Shown here: piece after piece, positions 52,901-60,915 of the stretch
Layout of the letters: every line of letters starts with the position of its first letter
How positions within the stretch are numbered: position 1 is the stretch's first letter
NCBI GenBank assembly: GCA_008360975.2
Contig: CM039182.1
Coordinates: 91,285,405-91,349,404, forward strand
Origin: Lichenostomus cassidix
Lineage: Eukaryota > Chordata > Aves > Passeriformes > Meliphagidae
DNA length: 64,000 nucleotides
Reading direction: 5' to 3'
Position numbers and translations under genes: made by a program
Notes under the pieces: model-generated
Seen by the model: the letters and a program-made list of their open reading frames with translations, nothing else
The model's database searches: none
What the model was told of the DNA's origin: nothing

Positions 52901-55514
52901 ATGCAGTTGCTGAGGCAGTAGAGAGCCTTTCAAAGATGTTTTGTCAATACTGCTCCCCAAGTGTCATTTGTATCTGTAAACTGTGCATTTGGAACCTGCT
53001 GTTCTCTCTTACATTACAGTTAGTGGGGAGCTGAAGGGAGTTCACAATGAAGTTATTGGCTGGTGCAGCTCTGTGGGAGTTATTGAAAAGATGAAATACT
53101 TGCTGTGTTCTCAAGAGACAGTGGAAAGAAAAAGAAGCTGGTGGGATACCTTAGCACACCATGTGGCTCCCTGTCCTCTATTAATCACCTAAAAGTAGGC
53201 ATAGTGTGCTAGATAAACAGAAGTTTGCTACTCTAAGCCGTTCATTTTAAGTCTCCTGTATTTGGACTTAACTTGTAATAAACATGTGGATGTTTCTGTT
53301 GAATTTATTCCAGAGTTCCAGGTAAACTGAAGCAATTTGTACTAGACTTGCATTCTGGAAAATTGCATAGAGAGTTTCATCATGGCCCTGATCCAACTGA
53401 TGTAGCACCTGGTCAGGTAAGGTTGCAACAAATACATTTCATGTGGCTGTTCAGTAAAGACCTTTTTATTACTCCTTGTTAGAGCTGTACTTTCTAGTAT
53501 GTTTGTACTATTAACTTCTGTCTTTTAAAAATCTTTTAACAGAAGCATAACATTGCCACTTTTGCTTGGTTCCCCAACTTTCTTTGTGTAAAGGTAGGGA
53601 GAGCATTAGGGGTAGTACGTTACCTCTTTGCCTAGAATAAGAGAAGAGTATAAGAATATTTATTTTCTCCACTGAAACAGAAGATCTTGGGCTGTATGAC
53701 TGTTCTGACTTCATGGAGCTGCTCTTAGGTTGTTCTGTGACTTCATTATTTGCCACACAACACATTACTAGAGGGTGCTTCTAAGGAGAAAGAACAATTG
53801 ACTGGATGTTTTATGTATTTAGCAATCCAAGCAGGAGGCAAATTATTAGAGCATCAGGAAAGGAAGGGTAAGCAGTAATAGGCCTTATTGCTTTTGTTAA
53901 TGTGGTTGACAAACAGCATTAGCAGTGCTCACAGGCTGCACTTGTCAGTTTGATTTCCTCATGGTTCTGCTCAAAGGTTGTCATGTTGTGTAATTACATG
54001 CCTGGAAGTCACTTCTGGGATCTCTTCAGAAACACAGCTACTACATCCTTCTCCAGACAAAAGTCAGAAGCACCTCAGTGTCAGAAAAGAAAGGACATGA
54101 CCAGCCCCAATTCCCTCTGCTCATCCCAGTCTTCTAATGGTGTCTTGATCAGCCTTGTATCTTCTTGATACACCACTCAGCTTTAGTGTCATGCTGAAAA
54201 GTGCAAATGTAACTGTCAGGGAACGTTTTCATTACCCTCTCAAGAAAGAATAATTTTAAAATACTGTTGTCCAGGGCTCAAAGGGCCACTTTGGTCCCAG
54301 AGGAGCCCTGGTGTCCTTGTTTTGGGGAGCTTTGGGCCATTCCGTGGCAGAGGGACAGAAACTGTTTATGGCTACAGGCTCCTTTTCCTGCTCATCTGTG
54401 GGATGTGGTAAGGATGACACTGCACTAAGTCGATGGAGTGCAGCCTCCTGTTGCCCTGCTCAAGAGCTGTAAAAGCGTGAAAGCCCTGGAGGGCTCGCCT
54501 TGGCCAGGAGAATGACTGCTTTTGAATGTTGTCATGACTGGCTGTGAAAACACGTGGGCTGAATTGTCTCAGCAGTAATTCATTTAGCTAGGAGTTTCCT
54601 GTGTTTCTCAGAAATTCATTGAGCAACCAGAATCCAGGTCATCAGGAGGAGGGGCAGAAATAAGGGCTGCAGACTGAGGCATTTGCCTTGAGGAGGCGGC
54701 TTGGCCTGGGAAGGAAGAAGCCTGTGGAGTCCTTGGATCCTGCTGCCTGCCTGTCTGGGCACAGGCACACAACCCAGGCTTGCTCTTGCCTCCTTTCTGC
54801 CTTGAAAAATGCCCACAAAACCTGGGATGTTTACACTCCCATCTCTGTATGGCACCCTGCCATCTTGTGGAAGGTGTGGATGCAGTGGAAATAAATCCTG
54901 GCCTTAAGTAAACTGGAGCCTGCTGTCGTGGGTCATCTATGCCCCTTGAATTGCATGTATTTTTGTATGGGGTGTTTCTTTTAGTTTCCATGGAAAAGTA
55001 ATTCTAAAATACTTTTGCAGTGATGTCACTTTTGCCCTGGTGTATCTCATAAAACACACATAAAACTAGAATACCCCCAAAGCAAGCGGTAGATTCAAGC
55101 AAATATACAGTGGGTTACCTTTGAAATACTTCTGTGTGACTTGTACAGAAACTCATGTTATGGATGTTACCCTTGAGATGTTACAGCAAATGGAATATCC
55201 TTAACTGGAGGTGTTTAATTAATGTGTGTGTGTGTGTTTTCCACCTACTTGGGACTTGAAACATGCCTTCCAAAAAAACCCCCAAACTCAATTTGTGAGA
55301 ATGCTGGACATTTGTGCACTCCCATAACTAATGCTAGAAATTCATTTAATGGCAGTGAATGATTATTAAAATTAGTCTAACAAACAATTTTACTGTTTGT
55401 TTTGTTTTTCAGCCAATTCAGGATTTAGCAAGCAGCCCACCAGAGAGCTCATTCCAGAAACTGGCACCCAGTGAACATAGGTACACCTTACTGAGGGAAA
55501 AAGATGAACTTTAA
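10929..55514 (+). CDS. ERP44: ERP44 (endoplasmic reticulum protein 44), complete, 12 coding exons
   Basis: ERp44 is a thioredoxin-family chaperone of the early secretory pathway. It captures clients through mixed disulfides (IgM subunits, adiponectin, ERO1) in a pH- and zinc-dependent way and returns them to the ER through the KDEL receptor. The 12 exons sum to 1221 bases and encode 406 residues, the human length. In order: signal peptide (about 1-29), thioredoxin-like a domain with the single-cysteine CRFS site (Cys58) and the cis-proline in KYPT (Pro108), then b and b' domains, then a flexible C-tail. Cys92 and the pairs Cys189/Cys241 and Cys301/Cys318 fall at the human positions, as do His328 and the HREFHH cluster. 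The last four residues are KDEL; human has RDEL. The ATG has A at -3. It diverges from INVS and converges on STX17. Confidence 0.98.
10936..10945 (-). promoter_or_regulatory. YY1-like site within the first codons of ERP44
   Basis: CCGCCATCTT on the plus strand is the reverse complement of AAGATGGCGG, the core YY1 motif often found just downstream of transcription starts. It overlaps codons 3-6 of ERP44 (Pro-Ala-Ile-Phe). Occupancy is inferred. Confidence 0.5.
11390..11621 (+). mobile_element. CR1 LINE 3' fragment, plus orientation
   Basis: Typical CR1 3' sequence runs from GCGCCAGGGGAGGTTTAG through GGCTGCCCAGGGAGGTGGTG and CCCTTTCCAGCCTACTTGATT to the terminal GATTCTGTGATC. It is about 230 bp and heavily 5'-truncated. 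It lies directly beside the CpG island in ERP44 intron 1, in the sense direction. Confidence 0.93.
16455..18185 (-). mobile_element. Old, highly diverged CR1 LINE, minus orientation
   Basis: Order and wording match a reverse-complemented CR1 but with many substitutions. It begins with TTGGAAAGGACATCTTAAAAG (3' end), then the CAGCTTCTCTGGTCACCTG region and GCCTCTCCTTGCCTGTTCTCC. Further on are GTTAAAGTCAAGGCAAACAA, the end of the reverse-transcriptase frame, and GAGAGGTTCTCCTTGAAGGTC near 18115. The part beyond about 17720 is less certain. It lies in ERP44 intron 1, antisense to ERP44, with no intact frame. Confidence 0.7.
18191..18214. repeat. Perfect 10-bp inverted repeat, 4-base loop
   Basis: AAGACCTGAA, loop TGCC, then TTCAGGTCTT form an exact stem. 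It sits just after the likely 5' edge of the old CR1 in ERP44 intron 1. Confidence 0.85.
20695..20711. repeat. (AAC)n microsatellite
   Basis: Between five and six AAC units run without interruption in ERP44 intron 1. Confidence 0.9.
29971..30043 (+). CDS. ERP44: ERP44 exon 2
   Basis: 73 bases lie between a CTCTTTTTAG acceptor and an A|GTGAGT donor. They encode residues 20-43 (VSWLFNPARSEITSLDSGNI then DDIL) plus one base of Asn44. The predicted signal cleavage is near Ser29, before EITSL as in human. This follows a 19-kb first intron. Confidence 0.95.
30044..31873 (+). other. ERP44: ERP44 intron 2 (1830 bp)
   Basis: AT-rich intron with several T-runs around 31170-31200. No repeat family or extra exon recognised. 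Confidence 0.85.
31874..31913 (+). CDS. ERP44: ERP44 exon 3 (40 bp)
   Basis: This is a very short exon between TTCTTCTCAG and TTG|GTAAGT. It encodes NADVALVNFYAD, the central beta strand of the thioredoxin fold, and two bases of Trp57, which precedes the active site. Confidence 0.96.
31914..33243 (+). other. ERP44: ERP44 intron 3 (1330 bp)
   Basis: Unremarkable intron between two active-site exons. No identifiable element. Confidence 0.85.
33244..33359 (+). CDS. ERP44: ERP44 exon 4 (CRFS active site)
   Basis: 116 bases between TTCACAG and T|GTAAGT. The exon opens by completing Trp57 and encoding C58-R-F-S, the atypical active site with one cysteine instead of CXXC. It goes on to FARVDCDQH, which holds Cys92. 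Confidence 0.97.
33360..41313 (+). other. ERP44: ERP44 intron 4 (7954 bp)
   Basis: Long AT-rich intron. The only structure I can name is the 27-base tandem duplication at 34233-34286. No exon or known transposon seen. Confidence 0.85.
34233..34286. repeat. 27-base tandem duplication
   Basis: Two adjacent copies of a unit starting ATGACAACAAAA and ending ATAGAAAGAT plus one base. They differ at one internal base (T or C in the AATTTT/AACTTT segment) and at the last base. The near identity suggests a recent duplication. Confidence 0.9.
41314..41498 (+). CDS. ERP44: ERP44 exon 5 (end of a domain)
   Basis: 185 bases between TTCTTTTTAG and GAT|GTAAGT, encoding residues 96-157. It contains RISKYPTLKLFRNGMMMKRE with the cis-proline loop, then YRGQRSVTAIADYIRQQK. 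It ends in phase 0. Confidence 0.97.
41499..41957 (+). other. ERP44: ERP44 intron 5 (459 bp)
   Basis: Short AT-rich intron with T-runs near 41530 and 41590. Nothing else recognised. Confidence 0.9.
41958..42073 (+). CDS. ERP44: ERP44 exon 6 (b domain)
   Basis: 116 bases between TTTACAG and TTTGG|GTAAGT, encoding residues 158-195 and part of Gly196. It includes RNIIGYFEQKDSDNY and LHDDC, where Cys189 lies. Confidence 0.97.
42074..46051 (+). other. ERP44: ERP44 intron 6 (3978 bp)
   Basis: AT-rich intron with T-runs near 42550-42590 and 43630. No identifiable repeat family or gene. Confidence 0.85.
46052..46109 (+). CDS. ERP44: ERP44 exon 7 (58 bp)
   Basis: This short exon lies between GTTGTAG and GGG|GTAAGT. 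One base completes Gly196; the remaining 19 codons read AISKAERFSGDNVIYKPPG. Confidence 0.96.
46110..47417 (+). other. ERP44: ERP44 intron 7 (1308 bp)
   Basis: AT-rich intron with an A-run near 46551-46561. No named element. Confidence 0.85.
47418..47534 (+). CDS. ERP44: ERP44 exon 8
   Basis: 117 bases (39 codons, phase 0 on both sides) between TTCAACAG and GAG|GTAAGA. It encodes ENAPDMVYLGSLTNFDLIYA and then TQDKCVPLVREITFENGE. Cys241, the partner of Cys189 in the human structure, is here. Confidence 0.97.
47535..49698 (+). other. ERP44: ERP44 intron 8 (2164 bp)
   Basis: Contains the CR1 fragment at 47765-48145, about 230 bases after exon 8. The rest is unremarkable. Confidence 0.85.
47765..48145 (-). 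mobile_element. CR1 LINE 3' fragment, minus orientation
   Basis: On the plus strand it begins TAGAATCATTAGGGTTGGAA, then AAGATCATCGAGTCCAACC. These are the hallmark reverse-complemented CR1 3' end. Further segments include GCAGCCTGCTCCAGTGCTTC and CCCAATATCCAATCTAAACC. It is about 380 bp, relatively little diverged, and antisense within ERP44 intron 8. Confidence 0.96.
49699..49810 (+). CDS. ERP44: ERP44 exon 9 (b' domain)
   Basis: 112 bases after TCTGGGCAG, encoding ELTEEGLPFLILFHMKDD through VARQLIGEK and one base of Gly292. The donor is AAAAAG|GTTCGT, which keeps GT and the +5 G but has T at +3, so it is weaker than the others. Confidence 0.96.
49811..50268 (+). other. ERP44: ERP44 intron 9 (458 bp)
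   Basis: Short intron with the weaker GTTCGT donor noted for exon 9. No repeat seen. Confidence 0.9.
50269..50410 (+). CDS. ERP44: ERP44 exon 10 (b' domain)
   Basis: 142 bases between ATGTTAAG and TC|GTAAGT, encoding TINFLHADCDKFRHPLLHIQ then KTPADCPVIAIDSFRHMYVF. It carries Cys301 and Cys318. Compared with human it reads VFPDFSDLS instead of VFGDFKDVL at the end. Confidence 0.97.
50411..53313 (+). other. ERP44: ERP44 intron 10 (2903 bp)
   Basis: No identifiable element. A somewhat GC-richer patch near 52180-52440 is unassigned. Confidence 0.85.
53314..53416 (+). CDS. ERP44: ERP44 exon 11 (start of C-tail)
   Basis: 103 bases between TTATTCCAG and CAG|GTAAGG, encoding residues 340-373. It includes VPGKLKQFVLDLHSGKLHRE and then FHHGPDPTD, the histidine-rich segment of the regulatory C-tail. 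Confidence 0.97.
53417..55412 (+). other. ERP44: ERP44 intron 11 (1996 bp)
   Basis: Contains a GC-richer block at about 54265-54960 that may be an unrecognised transposon, and a (TG)n run at 55223-55237. The remainder is AT-rich. Confidence 0.8.
55223..55237. repeat. (TG)7 microsatellite
   Basis: Seven and a half TG units about 175 bases before ERP44 exon 12. Confidence 0.9.
55413..55514 (+). CDS. ERP44: ERP44 exon 12 (C-tail, KDEL, stop)
   Basis: 102 coding bases after GTTTTTCAG encode residues 374-406, including SSPPESSFQKLAPSEHRYTL and the end REKDEL before TAA. The KDEL retrieval signal is clear; human ends RDEL. Confidence 0.97.
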   Translation, partial: PIQDLASSPPESSFQKLAPSEHRYTLLREKDEL

Positions 55515-55640
55515 AAAACTTGAAATAATCTTGCAAGCCTTTCAGACAGCAGCATTGACTTCTGTGTGGTGGAAATAGTAAACCTATATTTTCATAATTC
55601 TATGTGTATTTTTATTTTGAATAAACTGAAAAATAATTTT
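55515..55640 (+). other. ERP44: ERP44 3'UTR, proximal form
   Basis: The 3'UTR begins after the stop and probably ends about 15-20 bases after the AATAAA at 55620. An extended form could reach about 56000 through the second AATAAA. Confidence 0.7.
55620..55625 (+). terminator. ERP44: ERP44 proximal poly(A) signal AATAAA
   Basis: A canonical hexamer about 105 bases after the stop codon. It is followed by a GT-rich stretch (TTTGTTTGGTGGGTCG) that fits a downstream cleavage element. Confidence 0.75.
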
Positions 55641-55976
55641 TTCTCCCCAGGCTTGTAAATACATTTGTTTGGTGGGTCGTTCTGTACAGCATCTTTCAAA
55701 CAGTACATTCTTAATGCTATAGTAAAATATCAGAGACCCATCCAGACTCTTGATCTAACTCTGTAAAACTTTTATAATCCAAATGAAGGTATCCTTGCCA
55801 GAGACATGCTGTTAACTTGCACTATCCCATTAAATAGGACTTTTGGGTTGTTTTCTGTGTAACCTTGGTAGTATGTGCTTTTTCTTCTTCTGTGAACAGC
55901 TATCCTGGTAATCTATTTCTTTGTCACATTTTTCTCCAACTTAAGAGGGTCTTCTATTCTGGATACTTGTGAGGGG

Positions 55977-55982
55977 AATAAA
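55977..55982 (+). terminator. ERP44: ERP44 distal poly(A) signal AATAAA
   Basis: A second canonical hexamer, followed within 25 bases by GTGTGGTGC. It would give a 3'UTR of about 0.48 kb. Choice between the two sites cannot be made from sequence. Confidence 0.55.
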
Positions 55983-55998
55983 TTAAAGTTTTACAGAA

Positions 55999-58172
55999 TC
56001 TCGTGTGGTGCTTTACTGGCTGTAAATGTCTAAGCAATTAAACAATCCTGAATATTAAAATACCAAGTGAGGAGAGGAAAAGTTTTGATGATAATGGCTG
56101 TATTTTGGATGAAGGGGCTGTACTGACCTGCTCAGATTTCCTGGAACTAAGATTGTTATGCTGCCCACATGGTTGTGGTAAAAGAACAGGAATGTTGAAA
56201 ACCTTTCAAAGAGAGGACTAGGACTAGACTGGCATCTGAGTCTGTCAGTTCTAAATTTATATCTGTATGTATGTTACCATTAGTCTTGGGGGGGGGGGGG
56301 GTGGGTTTGTTTGTTTTTTGTTTCCTTCTGGGTCCCTGCCTTCCTGGCAGACATTGTTCAAACTATTGCAATTTTTCTGTTACTCTTTGCCTGGCTTGTG
56401 CCTTACTAATTATGTAATATTTAAATTCTGCTCTGAAGAAGGAATTACCACTTTCCTTGTGGGCTTTCTGTTATGCATGACACCAGAATGTGGGCTTTTT
56501 CTCAATGAACCTTCAAGCTGCTGGGTGAGATGAACATATAGAAACTAAGATGGCAGAATATCTGTTAATTTGTGCTGCATTGCTGGAGATGATTTGGCAC
56601 TGGATTTGTAGAGTGCAACTTACTATAGACTGCAGGTCTGTGACTTGGGCCCCAGGGTTCAGTGTCGTTGGAAGCAAGTTTGTTCTCTGGACAGGTGGAA
56701 CACTGGGTTCAGGGTTACTTAGGGAAGTGCCCCAAGCTGTGCACCTCAGGACCATTTTGCCTCTCAGCTCGATGCTACTTGCTCAGTTACTGGCAGACTT
56801 ACATGGTCCCACGCAGCTGTGGCAAAAGTTGATCCCAGGACAGGTTCCTGACTAAAGCCCCTGCAGCACCAGGCACAGCAGACTTCTATGGAGCATTTCT
56901 GAGGACAGAGTTGCTGGTACTACACTAAGCTACAGCTGACTTAAGCAGCTGCAGTTGGGAGCTGAAAGAGAATTGCAAGGCTTTTTTTACAGGTATACTT
57001 TTTTGTTGGTTTTGTGAATCTGTATTTTGGAGTGCACATAAAATGCTTGCAAGTCAGGTCTTCTCCTGTCCCACTCTCCATCTCTTCACAAATCAAGCCT
57101 TTTTGGCAGCTGAGTCATACTGCCTTTCAGTTGGAATCCAAAGATGTGAGCAGGGTGTGGTTTTAAGGCTGCCTCCTGTTATCTGCAGGTGATGCTACAC
57201 AACTTCTTGAGTTGTGATAACCTCAATTTTAGTCAATTCCTACATGGTACCTGCAAGTACTAACTCCTCTGAGGTTCTTATTTTTCCTTGGGATTCTTGG
57301 AAGAAAGGGATTTATAACTGCCATTTGGCAGAGGATGGGTAAACTTTTTCTGAAGAGAAGCTCATCATCCACCTGGTAGCACAGTGGCTGGTGCTTTCAG
57401 CTAGAAAGAGATGAACCCCCTCTGCCATTCTTTAATCCAAGTTTGCTTTTGAGAGAAATAACTTGTTCCCAGAGCTTTGGCATCCCAGCACTAGGTGGAT
57501 AATTACCTGTAACAGGTTTATGGCACTTACATGCCCAAGTAATTATGGTGTGCATTCACTGGAGTTGGACCTGATCCTCCTGGGTTCTTGATGATCACTG
57601 ACCTGGCTGTACCAGTGCTCGAGTGCCTTTTCTCTGCAGGCAGAAGGCCGAACAGTTAAAACTGAGCTGTGCTTGCCTGCCCTGCTGCTGAGGGGCACTT
57701 CAGCTTTTTTCTGGTGATACAGAGAATTTGCCTGGAGAGAGCCAAGTGCTCATCAAAATCCAAGTTGTGTTTCAAATTGAGCCATTCCACCATTTGGTGC
57801 TCAGCTTCCCACTCCCTTTAACACCTCTCATGGCTTTTCCAGGAGAAGTCAAAATATTGGTATTATCTCCTTATGGAACAAACCTATTCCAAACTGTTTT
57901 CAATTGAACTTGAGTCCATTTCTGAGCTATCATGGGTGTACAAGTTACTGGATGCATGTCATATTTTAGGAACTTGAATTCATTTCAGTCAAGGTAAATA
58001 TTTCAACAGCTGAAGTATAGCTTTGGGAACTCATTACAGGTTTCTTACATCTTGGTGGTGTAATTATTTGAACAATATCAAATTTGGGAGGAATTTCTCT
58101 TTTAGGATGCTTACAGGAAATAAACCCTGATGTTCTCAGTAAAGGCTACAACCAGTCTCATAGGCAAAAACT
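55999..58172. other. Intergenic region between the 3' ends of ERP44 and STX17
   Basis: About 2.2 kb between the furthest plausible poly(A) signals of the two convergent genes. It holds a run of 14 G at 56288-56301. I see no gene, RNA gene or named transposon; either 3'UTR could extend into it. Confidence 0.65.
56288..56301. repeat. G14 homopolymer run
   Basis: Fourteen consecutive G bases, followed by TGGG. It is a candidate G-quadruplex and a likely sequencing or length-variation hotspot, about 0.3 kb past the distal ERP44 poly(A) signal. Confidence 0.85.
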
Positions 58173-58200
58173 TTTATTTGGTTTGAAAGAATTATTTATT
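58173..58200 (-). terminator. STX17: STX17 distal poly(A) signals (AATAAA at 58200-58195 and 58178-58173)
   Basis: Two AATAAA hexamers lie on the minus strand, 2.48-2.5 kb past the stop. Use of these would give a long 3'UTR, as I recall for the mammalian gene. Actual use is not shown by sequence. Confidence 0.45.
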
Positions 58201-60675
58201 TCTTACAATTCTTCTGAATAACACGCCTAGCACTTTAATTGCTAGTTTCATTACTCAGATGCTGATGTTCCTTCACATTTGTAAATAACCCGCCTATTTT
58301 AAAACATGATAGCTTAAATAACAGTCTCCCACATCTAGTGTGTACACAATGATTTGAAATTGCTTCTGCAAAGATGCAAGGGAAAAGAATAGTTTTCATG
58401 GTAGACCTATCATAAAATGAGTGCACACCAAGCTGAATTTGTATAAGCTGGGGCAGGAATTCAGTCTTATGAATTTAGATTGTCCTGGCATTATTCCAGC
58501 TTGGGGGGAGAGGATGGAGTCCACAGCATACAGCAGGAAAGCAGAGAGAGCGTTTGAAAATCATACAAAGGATCAGCCACAGTTTCTGATTCAAAACATT
58601 TTTTTTCTTAGTTTCTTCCTTTAAATGTAGAAAATAAATATCAAAGAAATCAACAGCCTTGCTATGAAGTTGTTACACGCTCATTAACTGTGTTTACATC
58701 TGAAGTAGGTGTGTTGAAAGGAAAGGGCTTTTTGCCGGTCAGGAGCAAATGAGCTGAATGACTCAGGCCATGTTTTTGCACTCCAGCTGATTTTACCAGT
58801 CCAGGCACCATGGCTTCAACACATGCAGTTTTGACAATGTCTGCAATTACTGCAATAGTGAAAACTATTCTTGCACACATTGGTTCCCTGAATCTCAGAC
58901 CTACTTAAAATAGATGTAATGCTCTGGCTGATAACAATTTCAGTATTTTAAAAGTAATAAGGAATAACTGCTCAGAAGAAGTTATTTGTGCTGTAACTAA
59001 CAGTTGCTTACAATGTCTCTAGGCACAAAACCCCATCATCTGTCATTAGCAGACAGTGATTTCCAATGATGATATCAAAGTAGTGGTTATTGAAAGGTAG
59101 CTCTTTCTATAGTACACTTCCTTGGACAGTGTTCCCTGCTAGGGAGCCTTATCTCAACACTGACTTCAGTGTGCACCTAATAAGACTGGACTCAAGCAGA
59201 GCTCAGTATGAATCAACCAATCTAAAAACTTTAAAAAGCAGCTTCCCAACCTCAATTTCTGTTCCCCCAAACAGTAGCAGCAGTAGTGTGGGAAGTGTCC
59301 TGAAAGGGTGGAGGTAGGACCATGTGCCAAATGGTAGATTATGTGACAATCGTACGATTATATGACAATAACAACACGTTAACACTTCTGTATTTAACAA
59401 TGGAAGCTCCAGAAGCAAAAGGCTTCTTAAGGAGGGTTAGGTAACAGGTGTCCACTATAACAAGTGAGCCAAAGCACTGCCAGCATCTCACCCCGTACAG
59501 GCTCCACAGCAGATCCCAAAATCCTGAAGAGGCTGAGCAGCTATTCTCCAGTGTGGGTGGAAGCAGAAGTTTTGGCACTGAAGAGTGCAAGAGTGCAGCT
59601 GCCCAAAGAAGGGTGGTTTAGGCTGTAAGCTGAATCAGGTTGACATTTCCAACCTAGTCCCAGTCTCTGGGGCTGCCAGCTGGCACTGAGAAGGGGCCTC
59701 AGGCCACCCTTGAGGATAACAGCCTGTGGAGGGAGTGGGCCTGGCTGCAGCACTGCCTTCCAGGGCAGCTGTTCAGCTCTGCCACCAGGGCACTCTGGGC
59801 TCCAGGAGAAGCCAGGGCAGCATCTTACAGTAAGTGCTGCTTCAGCAATGTGAGGCCTCAGGTTCAGGAGGCCAGAGCTTGGCTCTTCATCCTGTGTGGT
59901 GTTCTCAGGACAAGCCAAGGAGCTGAACAGCTGTGGAAAATTATTATCCTCCAGCAGAAATCCTGCAAGGTTGCTGCTTAGACTGCTTAATTCATAACTG
60001 CACTTTGAACAAGGTGAGGAGTTTACAAATTAAAAAAAAAAGGTGCCTGAAAAGAGGAGAAGCAGCTTCCAGTGCTGATCTGATATGGCTGATGGAGGCA
60101 GATATGATAACTTTTTTCACTTTGCTCACCCAAAAGTCTCACCTTTTCTTTTGACAGCACATGCTTCCCTGTGCATTATTAAACAGGCATAATCAGTCAT
60201 AGCTTGGGGAATTGCAGGAAGAGTTTGGGAATCCAAATAAATGCAAGTAAATTTAAAATACTATGACTGTGAAAGATTGATGGCATTTATTTTCTTTTCT
60301 TTGGAGCACAGCAATAAAAGCTCCAGCTTCTCATAGCATTCATAGGAAAGCACTAGGATTTTCCAAGTATCTCTTTGCATTGTCTGCAAGACACTTTGTG
60401 CAAATTTGGCATGAAGCACCTGTCACCCATCATTACAGCTGTGAATATAGCTTACCTAAGAATTATATAATTAAAAGTTATCCATATAATTTTGAAAAGA
60501 CTGATGTCACCACATCTGAAAAGAGAAATTCTGACACCACTGTTTCAGCCCTCCTAAGGAACAGTACTGTCATCAAAATTCACACAACTCAGCCTTGTAT
60601 TTAAAGCACAAGGCTGCAAGTCTGTAATTAGCTCAGCTACTACACTGTTGTTCCTGGCCATAATGAATCTATACT
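58201..60675 (-). other. STX17: STX17 3'UTR (maximum extent, inferred)
   Basis: Non-coding sequence between the stop codon and the distal poly(A) signals. It includes a GC-richer patch at about 59640-59910 in otherwise AT-rich sequence. If the proximal signal at 60291 is used, the UTR ends near 60270 and the rest is intergenic. Confidence 0.45.
60286..60291 (-). terminator. STX17: STX17 proximal poly(A) signal AATAAA
   Basis: The first canonical hexamer on the minus strand after the stop, about 385 bases downstream. Confidence 0.5.
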
Positions 60676-60915
60676 TCAGCTGGATTTTTTGGCACTTTGG
60701 TGAGAAAGCTCTGGACAGCTGGAAGAGACCTGCTCAATCATTTTTTGTTTTTTCCTTTGTATCAATTTTCCACCTGTGAAGCCCAAAATCCCACCACCAA
60801 GTGCAGCTGCAATTCCTGCTACTTTGAAGCCTGCAAGGAGACCAATAGGACCCCCCACCACTCCACCAATGACTGCACCTGCCACAGGCAGAGCTGCCAG
60901 CTTGTATTTTGCAGC
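60676..60915 (-). CDS. STX17: STX17 last coding exon: membrane hairpin and stop
   Basis: 79 codons plus TGA after a TTCCTTTACAG acceptor. AAKYKLAALPVAGAVIGGVV and then GGPIGLLAGF, KVAGIAAALGGGILGFTGG, give two glycine-zipper membrane segments with a lysine between them. This is the feature that targets the protein to autophagosomes. A basic stretch (KLIQRKKQK) and a short polar tail follow. Confidence 0.97.
   Translation of the reverse strand, partial: AAKYKLAALPVAGAVIGGVVGGPIGLLAGFKVAGIAAALGGGILGFTGGKLIQRKKQKMIEQVSSSCPELSHQSAKKSS

Noticed and set aside
54608..54991. A 127-codon minus-strand open frame
   Set aside because: It sits in the GC-rich block of ERP44 intron 11, shows no known domain, and is explained by base composition.
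59348..59359. 12-base palindrome AATCGTACGATT
   Set aside because: Roughly a dozen 12-base palindromes are expected by chance in 64 kb, and nothing else marks this one.
59541..59918. A 125-codon minus-strand open frame in the presumed STX17 3'UTR
   Set aside because: It coincides with a GC-richer patch and has no recognisable domain or coding signature.
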